A stretch of 64,000 bases of DNA from Metopolophium dirhodum (Eukaryota > Arthropoda > Insecta > Hemiptera > Aphididae), in the NCBI RefSeq assembly GCF_019925205.1, contig NC_083567.1, positions 2,046,001 through 2,110,000 on the forward strand, written 5' to 3'. Position 1 is the stretch's first letter. Each line of letters opens with the position of its first letter. Position numbers and translations under genes: made by a program. This document shows, piece by piece, positions 38,111 through 48,857 of the stretch. Under the pieces are notes generated by a model. The model was not told the DNA's origin, searched no databases, and worked only from the letters and a program-made list of their open reading frames with translations.

Positions 38111-40374
38111 ATACAAGGCTATATTTTATTGATATACAAATGTAAACCGTTACTGTTCCCTGCAGAACTGGTGGGTCAAATTGGTTCTTGATTCGTATTC
38201 TGCATCTGTTTGAAAATTTTAGTTTGATTTGAAGCAGTTTATTAAACTATACAATATAATATAGGTACTTCATACTTATAGTTAATAAATTATATAAATT
38301 AAATAAATATATAATATAACTACAACGTGTACATGGATATATTATTACCTTTTTTTTTATATATACCTACCCGGTATGCATCATAAAATAATACTTACAA
38401 TAAATAAAGTACTTAATAAAAATAATAAAAATACTTGATACCTCTCCAATAAGACCCCTTTATGCAGTTATTATCGTTATTATATCTGAATCAGGAGTGA
38501 ATCTGAGTATAAAGTTATATTATAAATTATATTAATATTTGGTATAGTTAGTACCTACTGCTCAAATTGACACTGACAATTTCATTTTAAGTTGTAAATG
38601 ATCCAAATTTAGTTTTAAGTCTTAAACAATATTAATTGACCAGTTGAAATCTTCTCCAACTACCCAGTGGTATAAAAATATTTTACCTACTGATGATTTT
38701 TGAATATTTTATTTACATATAAATTATAATGATTATATGATTAAATTAATGTTTTATTTTATCACTACTTTGATTATATACGAAAATGTTTTTTTTTTAT
38801 ATAGGTACCTATTATTGTCAGTTTGCCAACAAAGTATTATTGTATAAATCATGTGGATAGGTAACTGAAGTATTTATATAATGTTATCCATACAGGTATA
38901 TATATTATTAATAGGTATATAATAATTTAAAAATTGTATGCATAATAATATAGTTAAAATATATTTTTTTAAAGTATCATTTTACATTAAATGAATGCAT
39001 ATTATTATTTTTAGAACAACTACCAAACAACAATTTATTTTAAAATACCTTTTCCTTTTTTAATGAACACAAGCCATAATACTAACATAATACATTTTAC
39101 ATTATCGTATAGGTACCTGCAGTGCAGCCCTAAAGCCTGTACAATTCGGGAAGCAACTGTGCTGACTTGACTTTGACTATCTTACTGTGTAAAACGGGAA
39201 CGAACTCAACCAGTAGTTAACTCCCAAATTTAAACGGAAACCAATTTGGAAACTCCCAAAGTGAATAATGGTAAGAATTTTCGCTTTATAATAATATAAT
39301 AAATTAAGTATAGGTACTGTACTACTATAGTTCAATAAGTACCAAATTAATCAAAAATACTTATATACAGTAGGTATACCGTATACGTATATTATGTTCT
39401 TATAATAATTTGTAAAAGTAAGCATTCTCTAATCCAGGAATGTCAAACTCAAAGTATTGACTAAAGGCCAAATATATTGAATAGTTTATTATGCGAACAG
39501 CACAATTTATCGAAAAAAAAAACATTTTATACAAATTTAATTAAGACGCCCTGTGCCGATGCCATTTTGTCCTCAAAAAGACACTCTGCGAGAATAACAA
39601 TACCGCCTTGTAGAATCAACCAAATTTCATAATTTTTTTTTTAATTGCTAGAGGGAAATATACAGCCCGCATCGATCTCTGTTTTTCACTATATTAATCT
39701 CAAACTTTATAATATGTGCATTTTTTTTTAAATTTTTTAATACAATTATTTAAAATAAAATACAAAATCAGAGATTGATGTAAGCTGTAGGAAGTCTTTT
39801 TCTTTCAGATAAAAAAATAGTCATACAAATCCGACAATTCTACAAAGCTGGAGAGTTATTCCCGTTAAGTAATTTTTTTTTCGATATAATACACCCTATC
39901 AACCTCGACTCTATCAACGATCTCTGATTTTGTATTTTATTTCAAATAATTGTATTAAAAAATTTGTAAATAAATGCTTTTTAACTTGTATTTTTTTCGA
40001 CATATTATGATACGGTCCGTCGATTCCCGACGTCCCGTGATCGTAAATAATTGTACACGTGATTGTTTTTTATGTACAACTTCGTCTGTTTATTGTGAGA
40101 TGTATTATATATATTCAATAGAAGGGAGTTGGTTTCCGGGCCGAGCGATTGCAGGTTTACAGAAGCGAGCCGCAACGGGCAGTATCGGAACTGTAGAGGT
40201 GCGACTTAACATACAAATGTCGGGATTTCTAACTTAATGTAATAATAATTATACAATAATGAAAGGGATGAGTCGGAATCGCTCTCCCACGGTCTTTTGT
40301 AAGTCGTGTTCGATTTGATACCGCCTCACAGTGATGTCTTAGCAGGCACACTGAGGGTGAGTGGTCAGAGTGGT

Positions 40375-40390
40375 GGTTCTGATAAGAACC
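40375..40390. other. stem-loop in LINE 3' UTR
   Basis: GGTTCT-GATA-AGAACC is followed by GTTTTT. The sequence and the flanks TGGT...GTTTTT match a stem-loop at 45570-45585 near the LINE's other end. Confidence 0.6.
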
Positions 40391-40534
40391 GTTTTTGACT
40401 GGTCGCGATGGTAGATCGACCGTGGATGCGTTAGCAACGCTGATGGTGGTGTGCGTGTTCGCCGACACCGGATATCACCTTACTTAGCGAATATTCTCGC
40501 TGTTATGTCAACAACGGGGTAGTCAGGAACTATA

Positions 40535-40865
40535 TGCTCGTCGGTTGCCACCTCGTATAACGAGAGTCTTCGCCGCGGTGTGTCTGGTTCCGCCCGTGGT
40601 GTGAACGGGAACACGCCGCTCGTCGGTTGCCGCGTCGTACAATAAGCGCTTCGCCACTACGCTAATGATGTTGTCCGTGGCGCAATGCGGATACGTCGTG
40701 ATCGTCGATTGCCGCTCCGTATAACGAGTGTATTCGTCGCTGGGTCGATGGTTTCGTTAGTAGTGGTGGGCAGGAACGCTGCACTCGTCGGTTGCCGTCT
40801 CGTGTATTGAGTGTATTCGCCGCCGTATCGATCACTTCGTCTGTAGTTTCGGCTGGATTGCTATG
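40535..40865. repeat. 82-bp tandem repeat in LINE 3' UTR, four copies
   Basis: CTCGTCGGTTGCC-type starts occur at about 40537, 40618, 40701 and 40782 (spacing 81, 83 and 81). Each is followed by TCGTATAACGAG-like and TTCGCCGC-like words. The copies differ by about a fifth to a third of positions, so the array is not very recent. Confidence 0.8.
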
Positions 40866-41123
40866 CTGGTGGTCTTCGGGTCTTCGTTTCTTCGTTCTGT
40901 GGTAGGTATTGAAGGTCTGAAGAGATGTTGAAGACTGTGTCGATGGCTTGCTTGCTTTGCTTTGAAGGGGCGGCTATGCCGTTAACTATACCAGGCTTTT
41001 GCCTCTACTAGTGGATGAAAGTTGGTGAGGGTGATTATTTTAAAATTGTTGGCCTACCCATGATAGTGGGTAGGGTTTGATCCTGTTTTTAGTGGTTGGA
41101 TGGGGGTGAGTTTTACCTAAGAG

Positions 41124-43686
41124 TCAGATGTGGGCATGAACAGAGAAAGAGTTTTTGTAGAACATCGATTTAGATTGGGTACGGATAGATTTTTGGATAG
41201 ACTTGAAATTGGCAGGTTTTAATAGGACCGAGTTTTTAACGATAGAGGGCATACTTGTTACCGTGCGAATACCGATGTTTTGGACAGATTCGATGCGTTT
41301 CCAGTGTGAGGGACCGATAAAGGGTGCCCAAGAGGAGCCTGCATAAGAGAGAATTGGAGAGACGTAGAGTTTTAGAATGTTGAGTTTCGAAGTCTTTGGG
41401 ACGGGGCTAGAACGGTTAAGTATGGGGTAGAGCATTCCGCGAACACGAGTGGCCTTTTTAGTGATGTTTTGGACGTGTTTATCGAAGGTGAGTCTGCGGC
41501 CGATTGTAACGCCAAGGTATTTTGCGTGATTGGACCAGTTCACTGGATGATTGTCGAGTATTAATGGTGGGATGGGTGAAGTATTTGAACGTCCGAAAAG
41601 GATACCTACAGTTTTGGTCGGGTTTATTTTGATTCTCCAGCGATGAAACCATGTAGTAGCTAGGTTGAGTTGGTGTTGTAATTGTATGGCTGCGCGTTTC
41701 GGGTTTTTGTCGAAAGTAAAGAACATTATGTCGTCAGCGAATAGTGAGAGATGAGCTTTTGGAGTTGTTGGTATGTCGTTTATGTACGTCAAGTAGAGAG
41801 TAGGAGAGAGGCAGGATCCTTGAGGAACACCTGCGAGTATGTGTCTGGTAGACGAGAATGAGTCTTCGATTTTTGTGATGAAAGTGCGGTCAGTGAGAAA
41901 GGATTCGATGATTTTAACGATTTCAGTCGGGATGTTGAGTTGAGATAGTTTGTAGAGGAGACCTACGTGCCAGACTCGGTCGAAGGCTTTCTCTACGTCA
42001 AGAAAGATGGAAGCGGTGTTTACATTGTTGTTAAAGTTCTGGCTGAGTTGGTGAGTAAGTTTGGTCAGTTGAAGAGTGGTAGAGTGTTCTGGCCTGAAGG
42101 CAAATTGTTCTGGGCGGATTTTGTCACGGAGATTGTTTTGCAGGTGAGAGAGGATGATTCGTTCGTAAATTTTGGATAGGGAGGAGAGCAAAGCGATTGG
42201 TCGGTAACTTCCAGGTAGTTTGTGGTCTTTGCCTGGCTTGGGAATGGAAATTATTATTGCTTTTTTCCAAGCACGTGGAAAGTAACAAATTCTGAGGGAG
42301 CAGTTGATAATTTGAGTTAGGGATAGTAGAATGTTATTGGGTAGAAATTTGAGAGCAGTATTGGTGATGAGGTCGTCACCAGGGACTTTCTTTTTGTGGA
42401 GGTTGTTGATGATATTTTGGATTGTGCCAGGAGTGGTAAATAGGTCGGATTTAGTGGTTTTAATGTTTTGTAGTGAGTTGAAATGTGCAGTTACTTCAGG
42501 GAGGTCGGGGCCAGGGTTTGGTTGGAATTGAAGTTCGAGAGAGTCGCCTATTAACTCGGCTCGATCGGTGGCCGAGAAAACTAGACCATTTGGGCCAGAC
42601 AGCGGGTGGGATGCTGGGCGTTTGTGAAGGAGACATTTGTTTAGTTTGTACATGGAACCGTCTTGGTGGTCAAGTGAGTTAAGAACCAACTGGTCCCACT
42701 GGTCAGTTTTGTGAGTTTCGAGTAAAGTTCTGATTAGCGAGATTTTGGCATTAAGTCGACGTTTGGTAGTCGGGTCACGGTTTCTCTGCCATTGACGACG
42801 TAGCTGATTTTTTTCCGTTATTTCTAGTTTTATGTAGTCGGGTAATTGGAAGGATGAGTTTTTATGTCTGGGGGTAAATACGCTAGCTGCGATCGCGTGT
42901 TGTAGATTTGACAGACTGTCTGTTGTTGGTCGGACGTTCTGTTAGGTTAGGCAAGTTTGAGAGGATTGTTTTGTATTTTGTCCAGTTTATGAATCGGTTA
43001 GTAATTGGAGGGGACGATAATACCGGAGTACACATGGTCTCCAGAAGAATAGGGTTGTGGTCAGAAGATAGTTCGTTGAGGCTGTCGATTTGAGTAGGGT
43101 ATGGTAAACGAACGAGAGCGATGTCGAGTATGTCGGGTCTGTACCGAGACTTTGTCGGGAAGTGTGTGGGGGATGAGGGAGCTGTAATAGTATAGTCTGA
43201 TTGTTGAACGTGGTCAAAGAGGACGCGGCCGGCAGCGTTTGTCGAGTGGCTAAACCATAGAGGGTGTTTGGCGTTGAAATCACCTGCCGAAATTTGCCAT
43301 TTAGCACTTTGAGTTAGCAAGTCTAAGTCGCGAGTCGTGAGTGTGGCGCCGGGTGGTTTGTATACCGCTGATATAAGTACTTCGTGGCCATTTATTTGGA
43401 TAAGGACGGAAGAGGTTTGAATGAGTGTGTTAAGGGTGGTAGGTTGGTGAACGATGCGTCGGTGAATTAGAACTGCCGTGTCACCGTGAGCAGGCGAGCC
43501 GCGGATGGGTGGCAGATCGTTCCTGTAAGTGAAATAGTTAGGAATATGAAGTTTGGTAGAAGGGGATAGACGGGTTTCGTTAAGTAAGATTATATCGGAT
43601 TTAAGTAGAAGTGCGAGGGAACGTAGTTCGTTGAGTTTGTGTTTAATACCGTTGGAGTTCCAAAATAGTATTTTTAAGTTATTCAT
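41124..43686 (-). pseudogene. LINE ORF2: endonuclease-reverse transcriptase, one frameshift
   Basis: The N-terminal part (43686 to about 42940) is an apurinic-type endonuclease: ILFWNSNGI, LLNETRL, GDFNAKHPLW and SSDHNPILLE are its metal- and DNA-contact motifs. The C-terminal part (about 42940 to 41124) is a reverse transcriptase with KKVPGDDLITN, GSYRPIALLSSLSKIYERI, EQFAFRPEHSTT, DVEKAFDRVWH, GVPQGSCLSPTLY and the catalytic FADD in LSLFADDIMFF, followed by KYLGVTIGRRL. The two frames differ by one nucleotide. The endonuclease frame runs to a stop at 42883, while the RT frame is open upstream to about 42945, so one indel near 42945 explains the break. Without it ORF2 would be about 850 codons. 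The ORF2 ATG overlaps the ORF1 terminator. Confidence 0.9.
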
Positions 43687-45189
43687 TTTGGGGTGAGAGT
43701 ATGGACAGGAATGTTTTAATTGTAGTTTCTATAAGTGTTTTCGGATCTTGATTGTTGGATAGTGCAGTCAATAAGTTGGTGAGCAGGTTGAGAATCATTG
43801 GTAAGTTAAATTGTGGGACTGGAGAAACTATAGAAGTGTGCGCTGATTTAGATGTTGCTGCGGAGTAAGTCATTGCAGAGTTTGTTGATGGGGAGGTGGT
43901 GGTGGTGGAGTGGTTGGGATTGGTTGTGAGACTTGTTGTTGGGCGGAGTTTTGGTTCGGTGATGGAGATACCTGCTGTTTTTGGGCCAAGAATTGGGGGC
44001 AGCCTCGAAAGTTTGCCGTGTGTGGACCGCCACAGTTGCAGCAAGTCGGAGCTTGTTCAGGGGTTTTGGGGCAGACGTTGGCAGTGTGGTTTCCAGCGCA
44101 TTTAACACACCGCGGCGGGTGACCACAGTTACGGGAACCATGGCCAAAGCGTTGACACGAGAAGCACTGGGCTGGGCCGGAGGGTTTAAGAGGTTCAACC
44201 GAGATTTCCAAGTAAAATAAGTTGGTAAGGAGAAATATATCCTTGGCAGTCGGGTTGGCGGCGATATGCACGAGACATATAGGCATTGGTTTGTCTGGGG
44301 TACCAAAGCGGCGGACGAATTTGACGGAGTAACCCAGGGATGTAAGTTCGTCCTTGAGTTCGTCCGAAGTTATGTCATTAGGTATTTCCTTCAGAACTAC
44401 CTTGAGGGATCGTTCTTCGGGGAGAGAGAAAGTGTGGAACTCGGTCCCATGTTTCAGCAGGGTGCTTTGGATTAGCCGGAATTGGGTCGCATCGGCGGCC
44501 TTTAAGGTTACCCGTTCGCCAGAGGACTTTGCTGATAAGGAGCCTGGTTGTAAGTTGGGGAGTGAGTATATGGTGGGCGCGACCTTACGCCAGGAAACGG
44601 AGCTCATGATTATGGGTGGTGGTCTGGGGATTGGTGGAGATTTATACGGTGATTGGGTTGTTGGGGCGGTTTTGGTTATTGCAGGAAGTAATGTGTCTGT
44701 AGATTGTACGGAAGTTAGTGAGGATCGTGAGTGTTGAGTCGAAGCACTCGAGTCAGAGAAGGAGTCTAAGGTTTCGGAGTCGGACGTTTTTGATGGGGTT
44801 GGAGAGGGGGGAGCGGAACGTTGACGTGCCATTTTAAGTGAATGGTTGGTTGGAGGGTTATCCCCTTTGCGTTTTTTGCCCATGAGTGAGTGGGCGTGGG
44901 TGTGTTTTTTGGGAGGGGATGCTGTGGCTATGTGAGGGCGCGGCCCCACGACAGCTAAAAACGGAGGGACGTCGCTTCCGCGACGGCTTACTTGTGGGCG
45001 CTGGTGCCTTGTTGCTGGAGAGCGGTGAAAACGGCTGTTTGAGTTGAAGGTTCGTGGTGTGAACCGTGGGCGCTGGGCCCTGTTGAAGCAGTGAGAACGG
45101 CTGTTTCGAGGTTGTAGGTTCGTGGTTTGAACCGTGGGCGCTGTTGCCCTGTTGAAGCGGTGAGAACGGCTGAGTGAAGAAGCTGCCAA
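43679..45189 (-). pseudogene. LINE ORF1: gag-like zinc-knuckle protein, one frameshift
   Basis: This is a nucleic-acid-binding ORF1 of Jockey type. The long frame (45189-43870) has a Ser/Pro-rich, basic N-terminal part, a pre-C2HC domain (about LKVVLKEIPNDITSDELKDE onward) and three zinc knuckles: CFSCQRFGHGSRNC, CVKCAGNHTANVC and CCNCGGPHTANFRGC. It ends at a stop at 43870 just after a proline run coded by repeated CCA/CCC. A different frame then gives SAMTYSAATSKSAHTS and FNLPMILNLLTNLLTAL and stops at 43679, overlapping the ORF2 start, as functional relatives do. One indel near 43890-43915 is the likely cause. The true start may be the Met of MGKKRKGDN near 44880, since the upstream residues come from the 69-bp repeats. 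Confidence 0.88.
44990..45172. repeat. 69-bp tandem repeats at LINE 5' end, three copies
   Basis: GTGGGCGCTG recurs at 44994, 45066 and 45134, each followed by a CCTTGTTG/CCCTGTTGAAG word, GTGA(A/G)AACGGCTG and GGTTCGTGGT. Spacing is 72 and 68 bp. On the minus strand the unit is close to a multiple of three, so it stays open and reads as SRSHRFNRA-like peptide repeats. It could instead be promoter monomers in the 5' UTR. Confidence 0.75.
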
Positions 45190-45569
45190 TGAACGCTGGC
45201 TGCGGAGTAGTAGTTGGCAGATGACGTCTTAACAGCATAACCGTTGACTGGACAAACTGGACATGTGGTGATGATGAGTGATGTCGATGGTGTCGATGGT
45301 GTAGAAACGTCCGGTATATAAGTGGTCTGCCGTACCAACTAGTAAACTGTCCGCTGCCGCCGTGTATATAGTAGTGTTTACTAGTTGTACGGGAAGTCCT
45401 GTAGTTCATTCAATTTTGGGGTTGTTATTTGGGGGGGTGTCGTTAGATTCGTCTGACTCTTCCCTATATGTAACTCCTATTGTTTTTGTTGTGCTGTTAC
45501 TTGGGGCCTAGTTATTGTCCCTAACGTTAGTTTGTGTGGCTTGTGCTAGCATACTGTCCGCTGATTGGT

Positions 45570-45585
45570 GGTCCTGAAAAGGACC
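45570..45585. other. stem-loop at LINE 5' end
   Basis: GGTCCT-GAAA-AGGACC is followed by GTTTTT. It matches the stem-loop at 40375-40390 except for one compensated base pair (C-G here, T-A there) and one loop base. Confidence 0.6.
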
Positions 45586-46179
45586 GTTTTTATGTGGTGA
45601 CGGCTACTCCGTTACAATTATAAAGTTTGAGAATCAAATATTAAAAAACAGAGATCGACGCGGGCTGTAGAATATTTTCCTCTAGCAAATTAAAAAAAAA
45701 TATATGAAATTTTGTTGATTCTACAAGGCGGTATCGTTATTCCCGCAGAGTATCTTTTTGAGGACAAAATGGCATCGGCACTGGGCGTCTTAATATATTA
45801 ATACTTAATACTTACAATACTATAAGTACAATATACTTATTAAATTACAGTTTACCAGATGATAAGACCAAAAAGTAACATAATGTATACCTCTCACTAA
45901 CATAGTTGTGGCACGAAATTTTTTTTTTCAATTAACTGTTTATTATTATTACTATACACAAGCCATAAAAAAACTATTCGAAGGCCGCGAGCTTAACATG
46001 CCTGCTCTAATCATATGCTTCTGTGGTTAAATTTGAAAAATAGTAAAGTCGAAAGATAATGGCCATATTATAGCTGGGGGTGGGGTCTAGGGTGAGCTCG
46101 ATAAAATTTCGTCTTCTGGATTTTACTACTCTCCGTGAGCTCTTACCACAAACACAACATTACGCCCATCATCTATCAC

Positions 46180-47170
46180 TGTCGTGAACTATTTTTTTTC
46201 CATTTATACACTCTAGTATTCCTTAGGTCCTCCTCAAGTCTCAACTAAATTGATTCAACCATATTTTCCAAGGTATTGCAAGGTATATTTTCCTGAGGTT
46301 TTCATTTTAGCACTGATTTGACGGTATCACCTGGCCCCTTCTCATTATGTGTCCAAACCATTGTAGTCTTTGTCTATACACCGACTATATCGTACAATTC
46401 TTTATTGTATTTTCTTCACCAACTACTTGTTATTTAATTATAAACCGGGCCGCATATTCTTTTCCATACTATGTTCTCAAATGTCCTCAATCTTTAAATC
46501 TGGTTAGTTGTTGTCCACGTTTCGCAACCATATATAAGGATTGATCTTATTATCACTATATCATTAGTATTTCTAGAGAATAATTTGGATCTAAAATATA
46601 TTATATATATCAACGCAAAAACATTTTTTTCTGCCTTAACCTAACTTAACCCTAGGTGAACCTCCTATCTACTTGGACCAACTACTTGTTATTTAATTAT
46701 AAACCGGGCCGCATATTCTTTTCCATACTATGTTCTCAAATGTCCTCAATCTTTAAATCTGGTTAGTTGTTGTCCACGTTTCGCAACCATATATAAGAAT
46801 TGATCTTATTATCACTATATCATTAGTATTTCTAGAGAATAATTTGGATCTAAAATATATTATATATATCAACGCAAAAACATTTTTTTCTGCCTTAACC
46901 TAACTTAACCCTAGGTGAACCTCCTATCTACTTGGTCCAGTCATTTTTAGTGTTTAAAGTTCAAATTATATACTGTTGACTTTTCCATATACATTAGCCC
47001 TTCTGTAGTTCTCTAGGGTCCTCATCACTCTCAATTAGTTTCATTATTTTGGTTTTATCGACATTGATCTGTAGTCCTATTTGGTTCGTCTCACTGTCTA
47101 GAAATCTGGTTGCGTTTTCTGCATCGTCTAAAGATTCGCCTAGAATATCAGTCATCTGCAAAACAAATTC
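46180..47170 (-). pseudogene. decayed LINE reverse-transcriptase fragment
   Basis: On the minus strand the broken text contains ETNQIGLQINVDKTKIMKL (47.1 kb), the RT segment after the catalytic box. It also contains IYGCETWTTT and RLRTFENIVWKRICGP (46.4-46.9 kb, twice) and RQRLQWFGHIMRRGQ (46.3 kb), then VHDR*-like text. This order is typical of the C-terminal half of RTE/CR1-like LINE polymerases. Stops and shifts are frequent. The doubled segment is the tandem duplication listed separately. Confidence 0.7.
46418..46935. repeat. 259-bp near-identical tandem duplication
   Basis: ACCAACTACTTGTTATTTAA starts one copy at 46418 and the second at 46677; each ends CTCCTATCTACTTGG. I see one difference (ATAAGGATTG against ATAAGAATTG). 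It lies inside the decayed LINE. Confidence 0.92.
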
Positions 47171-48617
47171 TATTTTAATTTACCTGAATACCACTTTCGC
47201 TGGATTGCGATGCTCTAACTATAGTCTATAATGCAATATAATTTACATTTAGCATATTATATTATTATTATAATAAATTATTAGAACGCAGGAAAAAATC
47301 TAAAGAAAGATAGGTATCGCCGAACTCTAATAAATTCCGATACTTATTGGTTTCGGTGGAAACTTTCAGGACTCACGCGCGCGTGAACTCTCACTGTTTG
47401 CATGAACCATGTTAAACACTGAATACTGTAAGTATAGAACGCGCATTGTACCTATATAATTGTACCTATACAATGCACGAATTGAAAAGTGTCCAGGACA
47501 ATATATAATGTGTCCCCCATTATAAGAGACTGCTATTTTTATTCCATTGCCTATATAATTTCAATTGCAATGAGCTGGGCCCAACTCTGGAAATTTCCTT
47601 GTAGTTCATAGTTACTCATTAGTGAATGATATACAGCTATGATGACCGGCTTTATTCTGGTGAAATATTGTGGTATTGGCCCGCTAAGCTCGGCCCAGGC
47701 CATATTGTTATATACGATTACTTTGGTCAGTCTTAGAAAGATCGCTGCCGTCAGGTTTGTTTGCCGCATCAGTCAATTTTCGATCGAACTTGTTTCGTGT
47801 CATCGTCCGTTGCAGTCTTTTTATAGTTCGCTGCAGTAACCCAACCAGAACTATTTCAAGGGGGTGGGGGGTGTACTACTTACTTCGTTTGACGTGCTGA
47901 ACGTTTCAAAATAATTTTTATAATAGTTGACGGTTGCAATACTTATGCACATACTAGAAATTTGCTCGCTCAAACTGGTCTGAAAATAAGAGCACCGAAA
48001 TGTTTGCACGATATCATTGACATGGTTCATTATCCCGGTGAGGGATAATTTTACACCGGTTTGAACCAATGAATTTCTAGATGGTTGCTCCTCGTTGTTA
48101 AGCATGTAAAAAAAATACGTTACGTCGGTTATTATAATATCTAAGATTATGATTTTTTTTTCCGATTTTGTCAAATACATGGAAGTATTAATAGTTCAGC
48201 CCGATAGATATAAATCTCCGTATATTATTTATTATATTATTTTAATAGTGATATAATGTACTATATAATAATACATTGATACAAGATTGGGTTATTATAA
48301 TTTGTAATTTGTATGTATGTTTATTTAAACTATTAGGTATATATACTATATAGTTAATATCGTGATGCATAATGTTATGTCGTGTGACATTGGATCCTAC
48401 GGGTTACGAATATCTTAACTATGAATATTAATAGGGCATTGACGTTTCAACTGCGACTTATTATTTTGTTTACAGACCTATAATAGTCGTGGATCCTCGT
48501 TAATCATTTATCATGACACGTTTGGCGACCCGTGTATAATATATATTATATGGTTTCTTCTTTCGGCCGCTTTGATCTGGGTTAATATACTTAATCACTT
48601 AATAATGTATATATACA

Positions 48618-48857
48618 CCGTGTGTCCGCAAAAACAGGATAGGTACACTAGTGTATACAGCTGTATAATTAAATTACCCATATTACTCAATACTCTATAC
48701 ATATTTTTGAAATATGTTTGCGGGATATGAAACTTGAATACTGGATAATCAATCTCCCTCTGACAGAATTCTAAAATATGTATAGGGCACTGAGTATAAT
48801 GTATAGGTAACTGAGTTATAGAGTATCAGAGTGTACCCTGTTTTTGCGGACACACGG
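48618..48857. mobile_element. mariner-like MITE, 240 bp
   Basis: The left end CCGTGTGTCCGCAAAAACAGG and the right end CCTGTTTTTGCGGACACACGG are perfect inverted repeats of about 21 bp, set in TA-rich flanks as expected for Tc1/mariner-type elements. The interior has no open frame. Confidence 0.8.

Larger units (their letters stand above)
30923..39540. other. gene-free repeat-rich region
   Basis: I see no host gene. Components are the MITE at 31978-32470, a LINE remnant at 32490-32690, the palindromic element at 32914-34312 with an inner tandem repeat at 33445-33710, a repeat-family copy at 34313-35130, small MITE-like inserts at 35145-35316 and 36011-36473, and the inverted repeat-family copy with a 545-bp tandem duplication at 36790-38110. 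From 38150 to 39500 it is plain AT-rich DNA. Confidence 0.55.
39990..45615 (-). mobile_element. near full-length Jockey-type non-LTR retrotransposon
   Basis: In minus-strand order the element has a 5' UTR with 69-bp repeats, ORF1 (gag-like), ORF2 (endonuclease then reverse transcriptase) and a 3' UTR with 82-bp repeats. A T7 run at 39991-39997 may be the poly(A) end. Base composition is much richer in G and C than its surroundings, as expected of a recent insertion. One frameshift in each ORF makes this copy inactive. No target-site duplication could be matched, so the ends are approximate. Jockey clade is inferred from the pre-C2HC/zinc-knuckle ORF1, the overlap of ORF1 stop and ORF2 start, and the ORF2 text. 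Confidence 0.85.
39541..45797. mobile_element. TTAA-flanked long inverted repeats enclosing a LINE
   Basis: The left arm (about 39545-39714, starting GACGCCCTGTGCCGATGCCA) and the right arm (about 45617-45793, ending TGGCATCGGCACTGGGCGTC) are inverted copies over about 170 bp; both abut TTAA outside. They share GAATCAACCAAATTTCAT, CAGCCCGC.TCGATCTCTGTTTT and TCTCAAACTTTATAAT (in left-arm orientation). A decayed extra copy of the right end lies at about 39765-39880. A further near-perfect 40-bp inverted pair at 39736-39776 and 39917-39962 shows the left half is itself compound. TTAA flanks fit a piggyBac-like MITE, but no transposase is present. Confidence 0.6.

Noticed and set aside
41967..44737. 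Plus-strand frames of 60-130 codons over the LINE
   Set aside because: They are antisense shadows of the LINE ORFs; their text has no known motif.
44965..44985. GCTTCCGCGAC word shared with the small retroposon at 62.29 kb
   Set aside because: The match is about 10 bases in a GC-rich LINE and does not extend; treated as chance.
44858..45409. 183-codon His/Ser/Pro-rich frame overlapping ORF1
   Set aside because: It is an alternate frame through the tandem 5' repeats with no conserved motif; the zinc-knuckle frame is the real one.
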